Notes under the pieces: model-generated
Told to the model about the DNA's origin: nothing
The model's input: the letters and a program-made list of their open reading frames with translations, nothing else
Database searches by the model: none
Program-made: the position numbers and the translations under genes
Part shown: positions 15,698 through 24,178 of the stretch, one piece after another
Layout: each line of letters opens with the position of its first letter
How positions within the stretch are numbered: position 1 is the first letter of the stretch
Assembly: GCF_000308755.1 (NCBI RefSeq)
Contig: NZ_BAGF01000081.1
Location: 1 to 64,000 of the forward strand
Reading direction: 5' to 3'
Length of the DNA: 64,000 bases
Source: Nocardia pneumoniae NBRC 100136
GTDB taxonomy: Bacteria; Actinomycetota; Actinomycetes; Mycobacteriales; Mycobacteriaceae

Positions 15698-17083
15698 TCA
15701 GCGCTCCCGCGGCCCGATCGGGAAGCCGAGCGCGCCGAACGTCGCATTGAGGTTGATCTCGATCTGGGACAGCAGCGCGTCGGCGTCGGCGAGCATGGAC
15801 ACCACGTTCTCGGTGCGGCAGCCGACCTGGTCGGGTGCGCTCGGCGCCAGCCGCGCCTTCAACCAGTTGAAGGTGTCCGCCATGCCGAGCGACGGCAAGC
15901 TCAGGTGCTCGCTGAGGTGGTCGCGCTGGTAGGTCACGGACGCGCCGCCCGCGCAATATCGCTGGACCAGAAGGTCGTTGGTCCAGATCGGCACCGCCTC
16001 GTCCCAGACGCCGTGGTAGAGGAAGATCGGTGCGGTCGGGATGTTCCGGCCGAGCACCGTCGCGTCGAAGACCTCCGCGATCTCCGGGACGGCGAGGAAA
16101 TCCGCGATCGGAATCGTCAGCATGCGCTGATAGTCGACGAACATCTGGGTCAGCGCGTTACGCGGAAGGCATTGCGCCGCAGTGCGATCCATCAGCGCGC
16201 GGCCTTCCGGCGTCAGGTAGCGGTCGGACGCTTCGCGGAATGCGGGGTACGCCTTGCGCAACGACGAGATGCCGATGCCGATGAGACTGGCGAACATCGA
16301 GCCGTTGACGTGCAGCAGGGAGACGACATCCGAGGTCGGCGCACCGAGCGCGATGCCCTTGACATTCAGTTCGGGGGCATAGGTCGGCTGCGTCTCCGCC
16401 GCCCAGCCCGAGGCCATCCCGCCGCCGGAGTATCCCCACAGCGCGACCGGTGTGTTCGCGCCGTCCAGGCCCAACGGCTCGAAACGTTCGGCGGCGCGAA
16501 TGCCGTCGAGGGTCATGTAGCCGGGCTCCTCTGCCACCGCGAGGTGTCCCTCCGGACCCTCGTAGTCCGGGATTGAGACCGCCCAACCCTGGCTGAGCAG
16601 CGCGGCGACCGCGATCAATTCGCTCTGCGAGTGGATGCCTTCGACACCCGGCAGGCCCGCGCCCTGTCGCAGCACGAAGGACGGGGCGCAATCGGGACTC
16701 GCACTGTCGTAGTAGAACTGCAACGAGACCAGCGGGCGAGACCGATTCGGATCCGCGCCCACCGGCAACAGCACAGTGGTCACCGCCACGGCGGGTTGTC
16801 CGAACAGGTCGGTGGTCCGATACAGCAACTGCCAGGACCGAACGTTCAGCGGCAGCACGGTGAGCACCGCGAGCCGCACTTCCCGTGCGCGAAGAATATC
16901 GCCGGGCGCACGGGACGCGAACCCCTCCGGCGGCTGATAGAACGAATCCGTTTGCGGCAGCGGCACTGCCGTAGCTACCGCGCCTCCCGCGAGCAGAACG
17001 CAGCCCGCCGCCACCACCGTCACGATCACCGTCGCCAGTACGCGCATCCCGCGGCGGGTCAGATCTCCATTGATCACCGACAC
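15698..17083 (-). CDS. Secreted lipase family protein (LIP, PF03583-like)
   Basis: A 461-residue alpha/beta hydrolase with an N-terminal signal/anchor (hydrophobic about residues 16-40, Ala-rich cut region ATAVP). The nucleophile elbow is GYSGGG at about residue 217, preceded by YMTLDGIRAAERF. The C-terminal part shows FLYHGVWDEAVP (acid) and YQRDHLSEH (histidine), which fits the secretory-lipase family found in Nocardia and mycobacteria. It would cleave ester lipids outside the cell. An in-frame ATG 12 codons downstream could also be used. It stands alone, 180 bases from the thiC leader. Confidence 0.88.
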   Translation of the reverse strand: MSVINGDLTRRGMRVLATVIVTVVAAGCVLLAGGAVATAVPLPQTDSFYQPPEGFASRAPGDILRAREVRLAVLTVLPLNVRSWQLLYRTTDLFGQPAVAVTTVLLPVGADPNRSRPLVSLQFYYDSASPDCAPSFVLRQGAGLPGVEGIHSQSELIAVAALLSQGWAVSIPDYEGPEGHLAVAEEPGYMTLDGIRAAERFEPLGLDGANTPVALWGYSGGGMASGWAAETQPTYAPELNVKGIALGAPTSDVVSLLHVNGSMFASLIGIGISSLRKAYPAFREASDRYLTPEGRALMDRTAAQCLPRNALTQMFVDYQRMLTIPIADFLAVPEIAEVFDATVLGRNIPTAPIFLYHGVWDEAVPIWTNDLLVQRYCAGGASVTYQRDHLSEHLSLPSLGMADTFNWLKARLAPSAPDQVGCRTENVVSMLADADALLSQIEINLNATFGALGFPIGPRER

Positions 17084-17190
17084 GTCCTTCCCTCATCGAC
17101 GTGACAGCGATTACAACACGATGGCAAGTTACCAACAAGAGCTCTTGTTGAAATTGGCCGATGCGGCGCAGCCCGCGCCAGTTGTCCTGG

Positions 17191-17637
17191 TCAGTTGCCT
17201 TCGGTCGACTCCGGCGTGGCGGAGTGGTCCGGCAGGCCGTGGGTGCGGCGGGCTTCCTTCATCTCGGCCTCGTAGATGTGGCGGCGGCCGTCGAGGAGTT
17301 CATCCCGGACCTCTCGTTCGATGCTGCGGAACAGGTCGAAGTATCCGTCGTCGTATTCCTCGACGACCTGGAATGTCCAGCGTCCCGGGAGAACGTTGCG
17401 GCCGATCAACTCGGTGGAGATCCGGTCGGCGATCTCGAAGTGACCCGCCATGCGGAAAAGGTCCACCGCGAGGTCGAGCATCAGGTCGGCGCGGCCGGTC
17501 AGCTGATGGAAGGCGTACAGGTGGCCGCGGGCGCGCTCGGTGGTCTCCAGCGCTTCGGAGAGCTTCCCGGTGGCCGCGACGGTGGCGTCGTCGACGCCCT
17601 CGGGCCTGAGGTGACGAACGTCCGGTCGGTCGGTCAT
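17191..17637 (-). CDS. Conserved actinobacterial hypothetical protein
   Basis: A 148-residue acidic, helical, soluble protein. Clear features are ATVAATGKLSEALETTERARGHLYAFHQLTG, GRNVLPGRWTFQVVEEYDDGYF and RRHIYEAEMKEARRTHG, given here as three separate blocks. I recall similar proteins in Streptomyces and Nocardia, but know no function. No membrane segment or known catalytic motif is visible. It is divergent from the TetR gene at 17804 and the two share a palindrome-bearing promoter region. Confidence 0.78.
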   Translation of the reverse strand: MTDRPDVRHLRPEGVDDATVAATGKLSEALETTERARGHLYAFHQLTGRADLMLDLAVDLFRMAGHFEIADRISTELIGRNVLPGRWTFQVVEEYDDGYFDLFRSIEREVRDELLDGRRHIYEAEMKEARRTHGLPDHSATPESTEGN

Positions 17638-17724
17638 GACCTCGCTCCTTCGTCTGCTCCGGGTTGCGGTCGTGATCTCCGCGAGGCTGACCGGCCTGGT
17701 GTCGAAGATCGAGACGCTCGTGTA

Positions 17725-17748
17725 GCGGCGGTACCCGGGTACGCCGCT
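17725..17748. promoter_or_regulatory. Palindrome GTACCCGGGTAC between divergent genes
   Basis: A perfect 12-base palindrome at 17731-17742, flanked by further complementary bases (GCGGC ... GCCGC), lies about 90 bases upstream of the 148-residue protein and 60 bases upstream of the TetR start. It is a plausible operator for that TetR protein. Confidence 0.4.
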
Positions 17749-17803
17749 CTCTAAGCACCGGCGCGGCGGACACGCCGGCCGGTCCGGCGGCTATCGTCGA
17801 GAC

Positions 17804-18472
17804 ATGACCCGCAGCACCTCCGCCGCGCGGCCTGCCGCTCCCGGATCCCGGCGCCGGATCCGTGGCCTCGACGCCGAGCAGCGTAGCGCCCAGCGGCGTA
17901 GCCAACTGCTCGACGCCGCCACCGAACTCTTTGCCGAACAAGGGTTTTCGGGCACATCCATCGAGCAGATCTGCCAGCGCGCCTACGTCGGCACCAAGGG
18001 CTTCTACGATCATTTCGACAGCAAGGAAGCCTGCTACATCGCGTTGCTCGAGCAGGTGACCGCACAGATCCAGCAACGCGTCGCCGACGTCGCCGCCGAG
18101 GTCGCGGACGCGACATGGCCCCATCGCGTGGAGGCGATCGTCGGCGCCTTCGTGCACGCCATCACGGACGATCCGCGACTGGGCAAGGTGACCTTCGGCG
18201 AGGCGGGTGGCATCTCGCCCGCCGTCGAGCGGCAACGACGGAGCAATCGACGCTGGGCGGCGGCATTCCTGGACCGGCAGTGGTCGGAGGGACCCGCGAA
18301 AGACGCGGACGACCAGCGTGGACGCCTGGCGCTGGCGCTCGCGACCATCGGCGGCGTCTTCGAACTGGTCACCGATTGGCTACATCACCACGACACGGCC
18401 AACTCGGCGCCGACCCTCATCGCCGACCTGACCCGCTTCATCACCGTCGTCGACGCGGGACGCCGAGCCTGA
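17804..18472 (+). CDS. TetR-family transcriptional regulator
   Basis: A 222-residue regulator. After a basic N-terminal tail (residues 1-25) comes a standard TetR helix-turn-helix (QLLDAATELFAEQGFSGTS, QICQRAYVGTKGFYDHFDSKEA). The ligand domain is helical. A TATCGT -10-like hexamer at 17792-17797 ends six bases before the ATG, and no ribosome site is visible, so the message may be leaderless. It is divergent from the conserved hypothetical gene at 17191. Targets and ligand are unknown. Confidence 0.88.
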   Translation: MTRSTSAARPAAPGSRRRIRGLDAEQRSAQRRSQLLDAATELFAEQGFSGTSIEQICQRAYVGTKGFYDHFDSKEACYIALLEQVTAQIQQRVADVAAEVADATWPHRVEAIVGAFVHAITDDPRLGKVTFGEAGGISPAVERQRRSNRRWAAAFLDRQWSEGPAKDADDQRGRLALALATIGGVFELVTDWLHHHDTANSAPTLIADLTRFITVVDAGRRA

Positions 18473-18562
18473 AAACCAAGTACCACTGGCTGATGGAACC
18501 ATTGCGGCGCGGTTCGATTCACGCCAGGCGGCGGCCGGATAGACCTTCGTCCGAGTGGACCG

Positions 18563-18829
18563 TCAGTTCCACGGCAGGCAACCGGCGATCCGGAGGCGAG
18601 TTGCCAATCCGGAGGAGACACGGGCGCTCGAACCGCTGCCCGCGGTAAGAGCCAGCAGGACGTCCGCACCGAGCCCGGCGCCGAAAGAACATCCCAGCAC
18701 GTTGACGTCGATCCAGATGTTCTCGTCGGGCCCACTGGGAGCGGGCTCATCGGCGTACGCCGGGCTTGCTCCGGCCACGGTGACGGCGGCCAGTAGCACG
18801 GCGATGGTGCTGGCCTTGATGAATCGCAC
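18563..18829 (-). CDS. Small secreted protein with one predicted disulfide
   Basis: An 88-residue protein from the GTG at 18829, preceded by a perfect AGGAGG five bases upstream. The signal peptide is residues 1 to about 26 (basic start, hydrophobic ASTIAVLLAAVTVAGA, cut after AYA). The mature peptide is about 62 residues and starts DEPAPSGPDENIW. It has two cysteines (in LGCSFGAG and at IAGCLPW near the end), suited to one disulfide. No family is recognised. The strong ribosome site and clear signal peptide make it a likely real gene of unknown extracellular role. Confidence 0.68.
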   Translation of the reverse strand: MRFIKASTIAVLLAAVTVAGASPAYADEPAPSGPDENIWIDVNVLGCSFGAGLGADVLLALTAGSGSSARVSSGLATRLRIAGCLPWN

Positions 18830-19028
18830 TTGTCCTCCTGGTGCGCGCTCGGCGCATTTCTCTTGCCCGATAGTCGATCTGAGGTGGTTCGGACGTCCGC
18901 CGCGCCGGGCCGACGTTCCGCCGCGTGAATGATTGACCAATCGGGAGCCGGGGGAAACGCGCCGGAGGGACACGTCACACCAGCACCACTTCTCGGCCAG
19001 GCCGACAACCTTCGGGCGCTGCCGCCCG

Positions 19029-19586
19029 CTAGCGGAGCATCTGGTCGATCAGAAGCCGGGCGGCACGATCGGTCCGCTCGACTTCGCCGGTGATCAATCG
19101 ATCCTGGAGTATGCCGCGTAGCCCCGAGACCAGCAGCGTTGCTACCACTTCCGGATCGTCGGCGACATCGAGACGGCGCAGCCCGTCGGTGAGCGCCGAG
19201 ATGAAAGTGGCAATGGCCGCGGTGGCGTAGTCGGCGTACGGACTGCGCGGAGCACAGGCCGCACCGAGGACTTGGAGCATCACCTTGACGCTCGTGACGC
19301 CCGCGCCCGAGGTGTTGGCGGTCCAGAAGTCCCACAGCCGGTCGCGGAGTTCGGCCACGTCGGTGATGTCGGCGAACAGGGCCGCGATATCGGGGCGCTG
19401 GGTCGCGAGTGCCTGGACCAGGAGTTCTTCCTTGGTCGTGAAGTAGTAGATCAGCATGCGCGAGCTGGTGCCGAGTTCGGCGGCCAGCGGGCGCAGCGAC
19501 AGGTCCGCGAGGCCGTGATCGGCGATGTAGCGCACGACGGCGGCGAGGAGTTCGGCGCGTTTGGCGTGGTCGAGGGGACGGGCCAT
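19029..19586 (-). CDS. TetR-family transcriptional regulator
   Basis: A regulator of about 185 residues from ATG 19586 (MARPLDHAKR). A further upstream ATG at 19619 would add 11 residues, but would place the operator-like palindrome inside the gene. The helix-turn-helix is LLAAVVRYIADHGLADLSLRPLAAELGTSSRMLIYYF in outline. It is divergent from a KasA/KasB-type ketosynthase and two matching 18-base palindromes lie between the starts, so it very likely represses that gene and itself. Confidence 0.85.
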   Translation of the reverse strand: MARPLDHAKRAELLAAVVRYIADHGLADLSLRPLAAELGTSSRMLIYYFTTKEELLVQALATQRPDIAALFADITDVAELRDRLWDFWTANTSGAGVTSVKVMLQVLGAACAPRSPYADYATAAIATFISALTDGLRRLDVADDPEVVATLLVSGLRGILQDRLITGEVERTDRAARLLIDQMLR

Positions 19587-19593
19587 GAGTTGA

Positions 19594-19647
19594 CTGTAGC
19601 GATCGGTACAGGTATTCATGACATCGTGACTGTAACAATCGCTTCAG
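19594..19647. promoter_or_regulatory. Two operator-like palindromes between TetR gene and ketosynthase
   Basis: Site 1, 19594-19611, is CTGTAGCGATCGGTACAG and matches its own reverse complement at 16 of 18 positions. Site 2, 19630-19647, is CTGTAACAATCGCTTCAG and matches site 1 at 14 of 18. Their centres are 36 bases apart. Site 2 overlaps the first codons of the ketosynthase if its GTG at 19626 is used. Binding by the neighbouring TetR protein is inferred. Confidence 0.6.
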
Positions 19648-20870
19648 AAACTGGAGATTCGGTCGTGGTCACCGGATACGCGGCGACCACCTCGCTCGCC
19701 GACGACATGGACACGACCTGGTCCGAACTGCTGGCGGGACGCAGCGGGATCGGCGTGCTCGAGGACGATTTCGTGGCCGAATACGACCTGCCGGTCCGCA
19801 TCGGCGGAAAGCTGAAGTCACACCCCGGCGCCGAATTGACCCGGGTCGAACAGCGCCGCCACTCCTACGTCGAGCAGATGGCGCTGGTGCTCGGCCGCCG
19901 GGCCTGGCGCTCGGCGGGCGCGCCCGAGGTGGACGGAGAGCGCTTGGCCGTGGCCATCGGCACCGGACTCGGCGGCGGCGACGCGCTCATCTCGGCGGTC
20001 GACGCGATTCGCGACGGCGGATACCGCAAGGTGTCGCCGATGTCGGTGCCCATGGTGATGCCGAACGGGCCCGCGGCCACGGTCGGACTCGAAATCGGCG
20101 CCAGAGCAGGTGTTTTCGCACCCGTATCGGCCTGTTCGTCCGGTTCCGAAGCCATCGCGCACGCGTGGCGGCTGATCGCGACCGGCGAGGCGGACGTGGT
20201 GGTCGCGGGCGGGGTGGAAGGCCATATCGACGCCGTGCCGATCGCGAGCTTCGCCATGATGCGCGCCATGAGCACCCGCAACGACCAGCCGGAACGCGCC
20301 TCGCGCCCGTTCGACCGGGACCGCGACGGCTTCGTCTTCGGCGAGGCGGGCGCCCTGTTGGTGCTCGAGTCCGAGCGACACGCTCGAGCCCGCGGCGCCA
20401 CCGCACACGGCCGGGTGCTCGGAGCGGGCATCACGTCGGACGCCTATCACATCGTCGCCTCTGAACCGGAGGGGATCGGCGCTGCTCGTGCCATGCGCAA
20501 GGCCATCCAGACCGCGGGATTGCGGGTCTCGGATATTCAGCATGTCAACGCGCACGCCACGTCGACGTCCATCGGCGATGCCTCGGAAGCCAACGCCATC
20601 GCGTCCGTCGTGCCCGACGCGTCGGTCTACGCCCCCAAATCCGCGCTCGGGCATTCGATCGGAGCGGTCGGAGCCCTGGAATCGTTGGTCACCATGCTCA
20701 CCCTGCGTGACCAGGTCGTTCCACCCACCCTGAATCTCGACAACCGCGACCCGGCGATCGATCTCGACATCGTCGCGGGCGCGCCGCGACCCCAGCGCAT
20801 CGACTTCGCGCTGAACAACTCGTTCGGATTCGGCGGTCACAACGTCGCCCTCGCCTTCGGCCGGGTCTGA
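19626..20870 (+). CDS. Beta-ketoacyl-ACP synthase, KasA/KasB type
   Basis: A 414-residue condensing enzyme closely resembling mycobacterial KasA/KasB. Active-site Cys170 lies in VSACSSGSEAIAHAW, with histidines in HVNAHATSTSIGD and NNSFGFGGHNVALAF and a lysine in APKSALGHSIGAVGA. The long conserved block MRAMSTRNDQPERASRPFDR matches the FAS-II enzymes. It would extend ACP-bound acyl chains, perhaps for mycolic or other long-chain lipids. The GTG at 19626 gives almost the KasA length (416) and cysteine position. A GTG at 19665 after CTGGAGA is an alternative. It lies outside any FAS-II cluster, next to a TetR gene and a thioesterase. Confidence 0.92.
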   Translation: MTVTIASETGDSVVVTGYAATTSLADDMDTTWSELLAGRSGIGVLEDDFVAEYDLPVRIGGKLKSHPGAELTRVEQRRHSYVEQMALVLGRRAWRSAGAPEVDGERLAVAIGTGLGGGDALISAVDAIRDGGYRKVSPMSVPMVMPNGPAATVGLEIGARAGVFAPVSACSSGSEAIAHAWRLIATGEADVVVAGGVEGHIDAVPIASFAMMRAMSTRNDQPERASRPFDRDRDGFVFGEAGALLVLESERHARARGATAHGRVLGAGITSDAYHIVASEPEGIGAARAMRKAIQTAGLRVSDIQHVNAHATSTSIGDASEANAIASVVPDASVYAPKSALGHSIGAVGALESLVTMLTLRDQVVPPTLNLDNRDPAIDLDIVAGAPRPQRIDFALNNSFGFGGHNVALAFGRV

Positions 20871-20941
20871 CCGCTACCCGGTCGCGATTCGGGCTACAGT
20901 CGATACACAACCGACCGATCGTCCCAAAGAAGGACAACGAC

Positions 20942-21766
20942 GTGAGCGAACGTCAGCGGGTGAGCCGAGGAGTGCGTGATGCCTTCTACCTGCCTGATCC
21001 GGAGCACCCGGATCGATTCCTCTCCACCGAGCTCACTCGTGGTCCGTGGTCACCGGACGCCCAGCACGCGGGGCCGCCCTCCGCGCTGCTCGGTCACGTG
21101 ATCGAGCGGTGCGAGCCGCGACCGGGATTCCAGGTCGGGCGCGTCGCGGTGGAAATCCTCGGCCCGGTGCCGCTGGCACCGCTGACGGCGACAGCCCGCG
21201 TCGCCCGGCCCGGCCGCAGCGTCGAGCTGATCGAGGCCACGCTGTCCACCGATCGCGGACCTGTGATGCGGGCGAATGCCTGGCGATTCAAGCTGGCCGA
21301 CCCGGAATTGCCGGTGCCGGAACGCTTCGTGCCCACGGGTTCGCGCCCCGGCCCCGAGCAGGCGTCGGCGTCGGCCCAGTTCCCATCCGCCCAGCCGGTC
21401 GGCTTCCACACCGCGATCGAATACCGCTTCGTCAGCGGCTCTTTCACCGAACCGGGCCCCGCGATCTGCTGGATCAGGATCAAGCACCCGATCGTCGCCG
21501 GCACCGATCCGAGCCCACTCGAACGCACCCTCGCGGCCGCCGATTCCGGAAATGGCGTCAGCGCGGTGCTGGACTGGTCGAAGTACCTGTTCATCAACAC
21601 CGATTTGACGGTCACCCTGCACCGCCAACCAGCAGGCGAATGGGTCTGCCTCGACGCCGTCACCTATCCCCAACCCCACGGCATAGGCATGGCCGAATCG
21701 TCGCTCTACGACGAGAAGGGCCCCTTGGGGCGCAGCACGCAAACCTTGTTCCTGGGCACCCGATAG
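20942..21766 (+). CDS. Thioesterase family protein (double hot-dog, TesB-like)
   Basis: A 274-residue protein of the acyl-CoA thioesterase double-hot-dog group. The first hot-dog has PWSPDAQHAGPPSALLGHVIE and RVAVEILGPVPLAPLTATARV. The second has SAVLDWSKYLFINTDLTVTL and ends AESSLYDEKGPLGRSTQTLF. It would hydrolyse acyl-CoA or acyl-ACP esters in the cytoplasm. The GTG start has AAGGA about seven bases upstream. It lies 71 bases after the ketosynthase in the same direction and probably shares its regulation, releasing or editing the chains made there. Confidence 0.85.
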   Translation: MSERQRVSRGVRDAFYLPDPEHPDRFLSTELTRGPWSPDAQHAGPPSALLGHVIERCEPRPGFQVGRVAVEILGPVPLAPLTATARVARPGRSVELIEATLSTDRGPVMRANAWRFKLADPELPVPERFVPTGSRPGPEQASASAQFPSAQPVGFHTAIEYRFVSGSFTEPGPAICWIRIKHPIVAGTDPSPLERTLAAADSGNGVSAVLDWSKYLFINTDLTVTLHRQPAGEWVCLDAVTYPQPHGIGMAESSLYDEKGPLGRSTQTLFLGTR

Positions 21767-22001
21767 TCGAGGACGAGCCACCCGGCGCTCGTTCCAACGT
21801 CATCCGCACACTACCGATGACCGCTTCAGAGCGCCGAGGAATTGCATACAGTGCCCGCTGTGCCCGGCGTGTTGGGACAGAATGATCCTCGCGACAGCGA
21901 GGGACATTTCACCGGGGTGTTCACTACAGATGCGGTGACGGATGCGGACGACGTCCGCGCTGATGGGTCCTGCGAAGGAGGACCCGAGAGGTGGTGTACC
22001 G

Positions 22002-22853
22002 GTGGGAACCGTACTGAAAGCCTTACTGCAACAACGCCACCTCCAGACCGTCTCTGCGTTCAACCGCGAGTACGACCGAATCGCACGTCGATCCGAACCC
22101 GAACTCGTCGGCGCCGGTCCCAAGAAGGCCCAGTTCTATCGCTGGCTCTCCGGAAACGTCACAAGCCTGCCGTACCCCCATCATCGCCGGATTCTGGAAG
22201 CAATGTTCCCCGGTTGGGCGGCCGATGAACTCTTCGACGACTGCGAGAATCCCAGCGATATCCAACTGACACGCCAAGCCCAGACGGCGGCAGCACCGTC
22301 CGATCGACTCATGTCCGACGTCGAGGCGGTCTTCGCGAACCGAACGGACTTCCTCCATGCCATGCCCCCACGGAAGCTGTTCGAGAACAGTCGGCGGATC
22401 GATATGGCTGGCCTGTCATTGAATCTGCTCTGCCAGCAGTATTCGGATACCGACCTCATGAAGTTACTCGAGTCGGGCGCCACGCTTCGCTGCCTATTTC
22501 TCAACCCGAAGGGGACTCATATCCGAGTACGGGAGGCCGAGGAGGGTCATGCACCCGGCGTGCTGTCGAGCCTTACCGAACTCAACATGCAGTGCTTGAT
22601 ACGAGTGCAGAAGAGGTACGCCACACAGCAGGCAGAGTCAATCCAGATCCGCACCTACGATGAGACCGTCCGCTTCAATATCACGATCGTCGACTCGGCG
22701 GTCTGCATCGTCCAGCCCTACCTACCGAGAGCCCGAGGGGTCGAATCTCCAACGCTAGTCGCTCGAAAATCCGATTCACCAGGGCTATTCGATACTTTCT
22801 CCGAAGTCTTCGAAACTATGTGGTCCAGCGCGCGGGAGGTCCCGACGGTATGA
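22002..22853 (+). CDS. DUF5919-type regulator with N-terminal helix-turn-helix
   Basis: A protein of about 283 residues. The N terminus (VLKALLQQRHLQTVSAFNREYDRIA and KKAQFYRWLSGNV) looks like a DNA-binding region for a single-domain regulator. The C-terminal half (MAGLSLNLLCQQYSDTDLM, GATLRCLFLNPKGTHIRVRE, SIQIRTYDETVRFNITIVDS) matches the DUF5919 pattern, which has a phospholipase-D-like fold lacking the usual HKD motif. The GTG at 22002 follows GAGAGG by ten bases. Upstream in-frame ATGs at 21942 and 21963 are weaker choices. The last four bases overlap the next ATG. GC content is lower than in the flanking genes, a sign of transfer. Confidence 0.75.
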   Translation: MGTVLKALLQQRHLQTVSAFNREYDRIARRSEPELVGAGPKKAQFYRWLSGNVTSLPYPHHRRILEAMFPGWAADELFDDCENPSDIQLTRQAQTAAAPSDRLMSDVEAVFANRTDFLHAMPPRKLFENSRRIDMAGLSLNLLCQQYSDTDLMKLLESGATLRCLFLNPKGTHIRVREAEEGHAPGVLSSLTELNMQCLIRVQKRYATQQAESIQIRTYDETVRFNITIVDSAVCIVQPYLPRARGVESPTLVARKSDSPGLFDTFSEVFETMWSSAREVPTV

Positions 22854-23650
22854 CAGTCAATCGAGACGAACTACTCACGATCGCCCGTTCAGGTGTTGAA
22901 CAAGGTGCCGAACTCCTCAGCACGGCTGATCGAGGGACCGTCGACACCAAGAGCGACCGCGATTACGTGACCGACCTGGACCGCCGGATTCAAGACCACA
23001 TCAGGCGATATTTGGCCGAGGAGACACCCGGCTTCGGCTTCTTGGGTGAGGAATTCGATGACAGGCCGACCGTTAGCACTGAACCGTTCATGTGGGTTCT
23101 CGACCCGATCGACGGAACGTCCAACTTCATCCATGGAGTACCGCTCTGCGCGGTGTCGCTAGGTCTGGTTCACGACGGCGAACCGGTAATCGGAGTCATC
23201 GGCGCACCATTCCTCGGCCTCGAGTACTACGCTGCCGCCGGTCAGGGCGCCTATTGCAACGACAAGCCGATCAATGCGAGTCGTACCGAGATACTCGGCC
23301 GGGCAATCGTGTCCATTGGCGATTACGCGGTCGGAGCGGAGGCGGAACTGGAGAACAAGCGTCGCATAACCCTCACCGCCGCACTGGCGGCGACAGTCGA
23401 ACGCGTACGAATGTTCGGATCGGCCGCCCTCGATCTCGCGTGGGTCGCCGAGGGGCGGACCGATGCGTGCGTCATGTTGTCCAATAAGCCCTGGGACACG
23501 GCCGCTGGGGTGGTCATCGCCCGCGAAGCCGGTGCCGTCGTCCTCGACTCCACACCCCGTCGGCACAGCCTCGACTCTCCTGACACGATCGCCGCATCCC
23601 CCGCCGTCGCCGACGAACTCGTGACTCTGCTCAACAAATCGATCCGCTGA
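22850..23650 (+). CDS. Inositol monophosphatase family protein
   Basis: A 266-residue Mg2+/Li+-sensitive phosphatase fold. It has the metal residues GEE (66-68), the signature DPIDGTSNF with Asp85 and Asp88, and the later KPWDTAAGVVIAREAGA. Substrates in this family include inositol phosphate, histidinol phosphate, PAP and sugar phosphates, and they cannot be told apart here. The ATG overlaps the DUF5919 stop (ATGA), so the two are made together. Such an enzyme beside a regulator with a ligand-sensing domain suggests removal or production of a small phosphate signal, which is inference. Confidence 0.88.
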   Translation: MTVNRDELLTIARSGVEQGAELLSTADRGTVDTKSDRDYVTDLDRRIQDHIRRYLAEETPGFGFLGEEFDDRPTVSTEPFMWVLDPIDGTSNFIHGVPLCAVSLGLVHDGEPVIGVIGAPFLGLEYYAAAGQGAYCNDKPINASRTEILGRAIVSIGDYAVGAEAELENKRRITLTAALAATVERVRMFGSAALDLAWVAEGRTDACVMLSNKPWDTAAGVVIAREAGAVVLDSTPRRHSLDSPDTIAASPAVADELVTLLNKSIR

Positions 23651-23706
23651 TCAACGGCACAACGAGGACTCGGTTTGCCGTCGGCCATTGACCGCGCCGG
23701 ATTTGC

Positions 23707-24114
23707 TCAGGGGCGGGTGGAGATCTGCTGGACGGCCCAGCCGTTTCCGTCGGGATCGGTGAAGAAGAAGAAACCGACGTTGTCGAGCGGGTCGGGCATG
23801 GGGGTCGGGTTCTCGCCGAGGACCTGGATCTCGGTCACCTCGACGCCGCGGGAGACCAGTTCTTTGTGCGCCCGGAGCAGATCGTTGACCACCAGTTGCA
23901 GGCCCTGCTGCGATCCGGGTGTCATGTCCGGCACGGCACCCGCGCCGATGACGATCGAGCAGCCCGAACCGGGCGGGGTGAGCTGCACGATGCGGACGCC
24001 GTCGGCGATCTTGGTGTCGTGGTCGACGGCGAAACCCAGCTTTTCGGCGTAGAACTCCTTGGCTCGGTCGATGTCCGATACGGGCACGATCACGACCTCG
24101 AGTGTCCAGTTCAC
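23707..24114 (-). CDS. VOC-family (glyoxalase/bleomycin-resistance fold) protein
   Basis: A 135-residue protein with two beta-alpha-beta-beta-beta units: LEVVIVPVSDIDRAKEFYAEKLGF at the start and VLGENPTPMPDPLDNVGFFFFTDPDGNGW at the end. The first residues of the strands (H/E/Q ligands of a true glyoxalase) are not all present, so it may bind a ligand without metal or act on a special substrate. The GTG at 24114 follows AAGGA by about seven bases. It lies downstream of the TetR gene at 24179 and is transcribed the same way, so they may share a transcript. Confidence 0.85.
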   Translation of the reverse strand: MNWTLEVVIVPVSDIDRAKEFYAEKLGFAVDHDTKIADGVRIVQLTPPGSGCSIVIGAGAVPDMTPGSQQGLQLVVNDLLRAHKELVSRGVEVTEIQVLGENPTPMPDPLDNVGFFFFTDPDGNGWAVQQISTRP

Positions 24115-24178
24115 GGCGACATCCTTTCGGGCGGACAGCGGTCTTCGTACCAGTGCAGACCGCCGCACGCGGCGAAAT

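Noticed and set aside
21963..22001. ATG 21963 as start of the DUF5919 gene
   Set aside because: No ribosome site before it, and the extra residues (MGPAKEDPRGG) are not domain-like. GTG 22002 has GAGAGG at ten bases.
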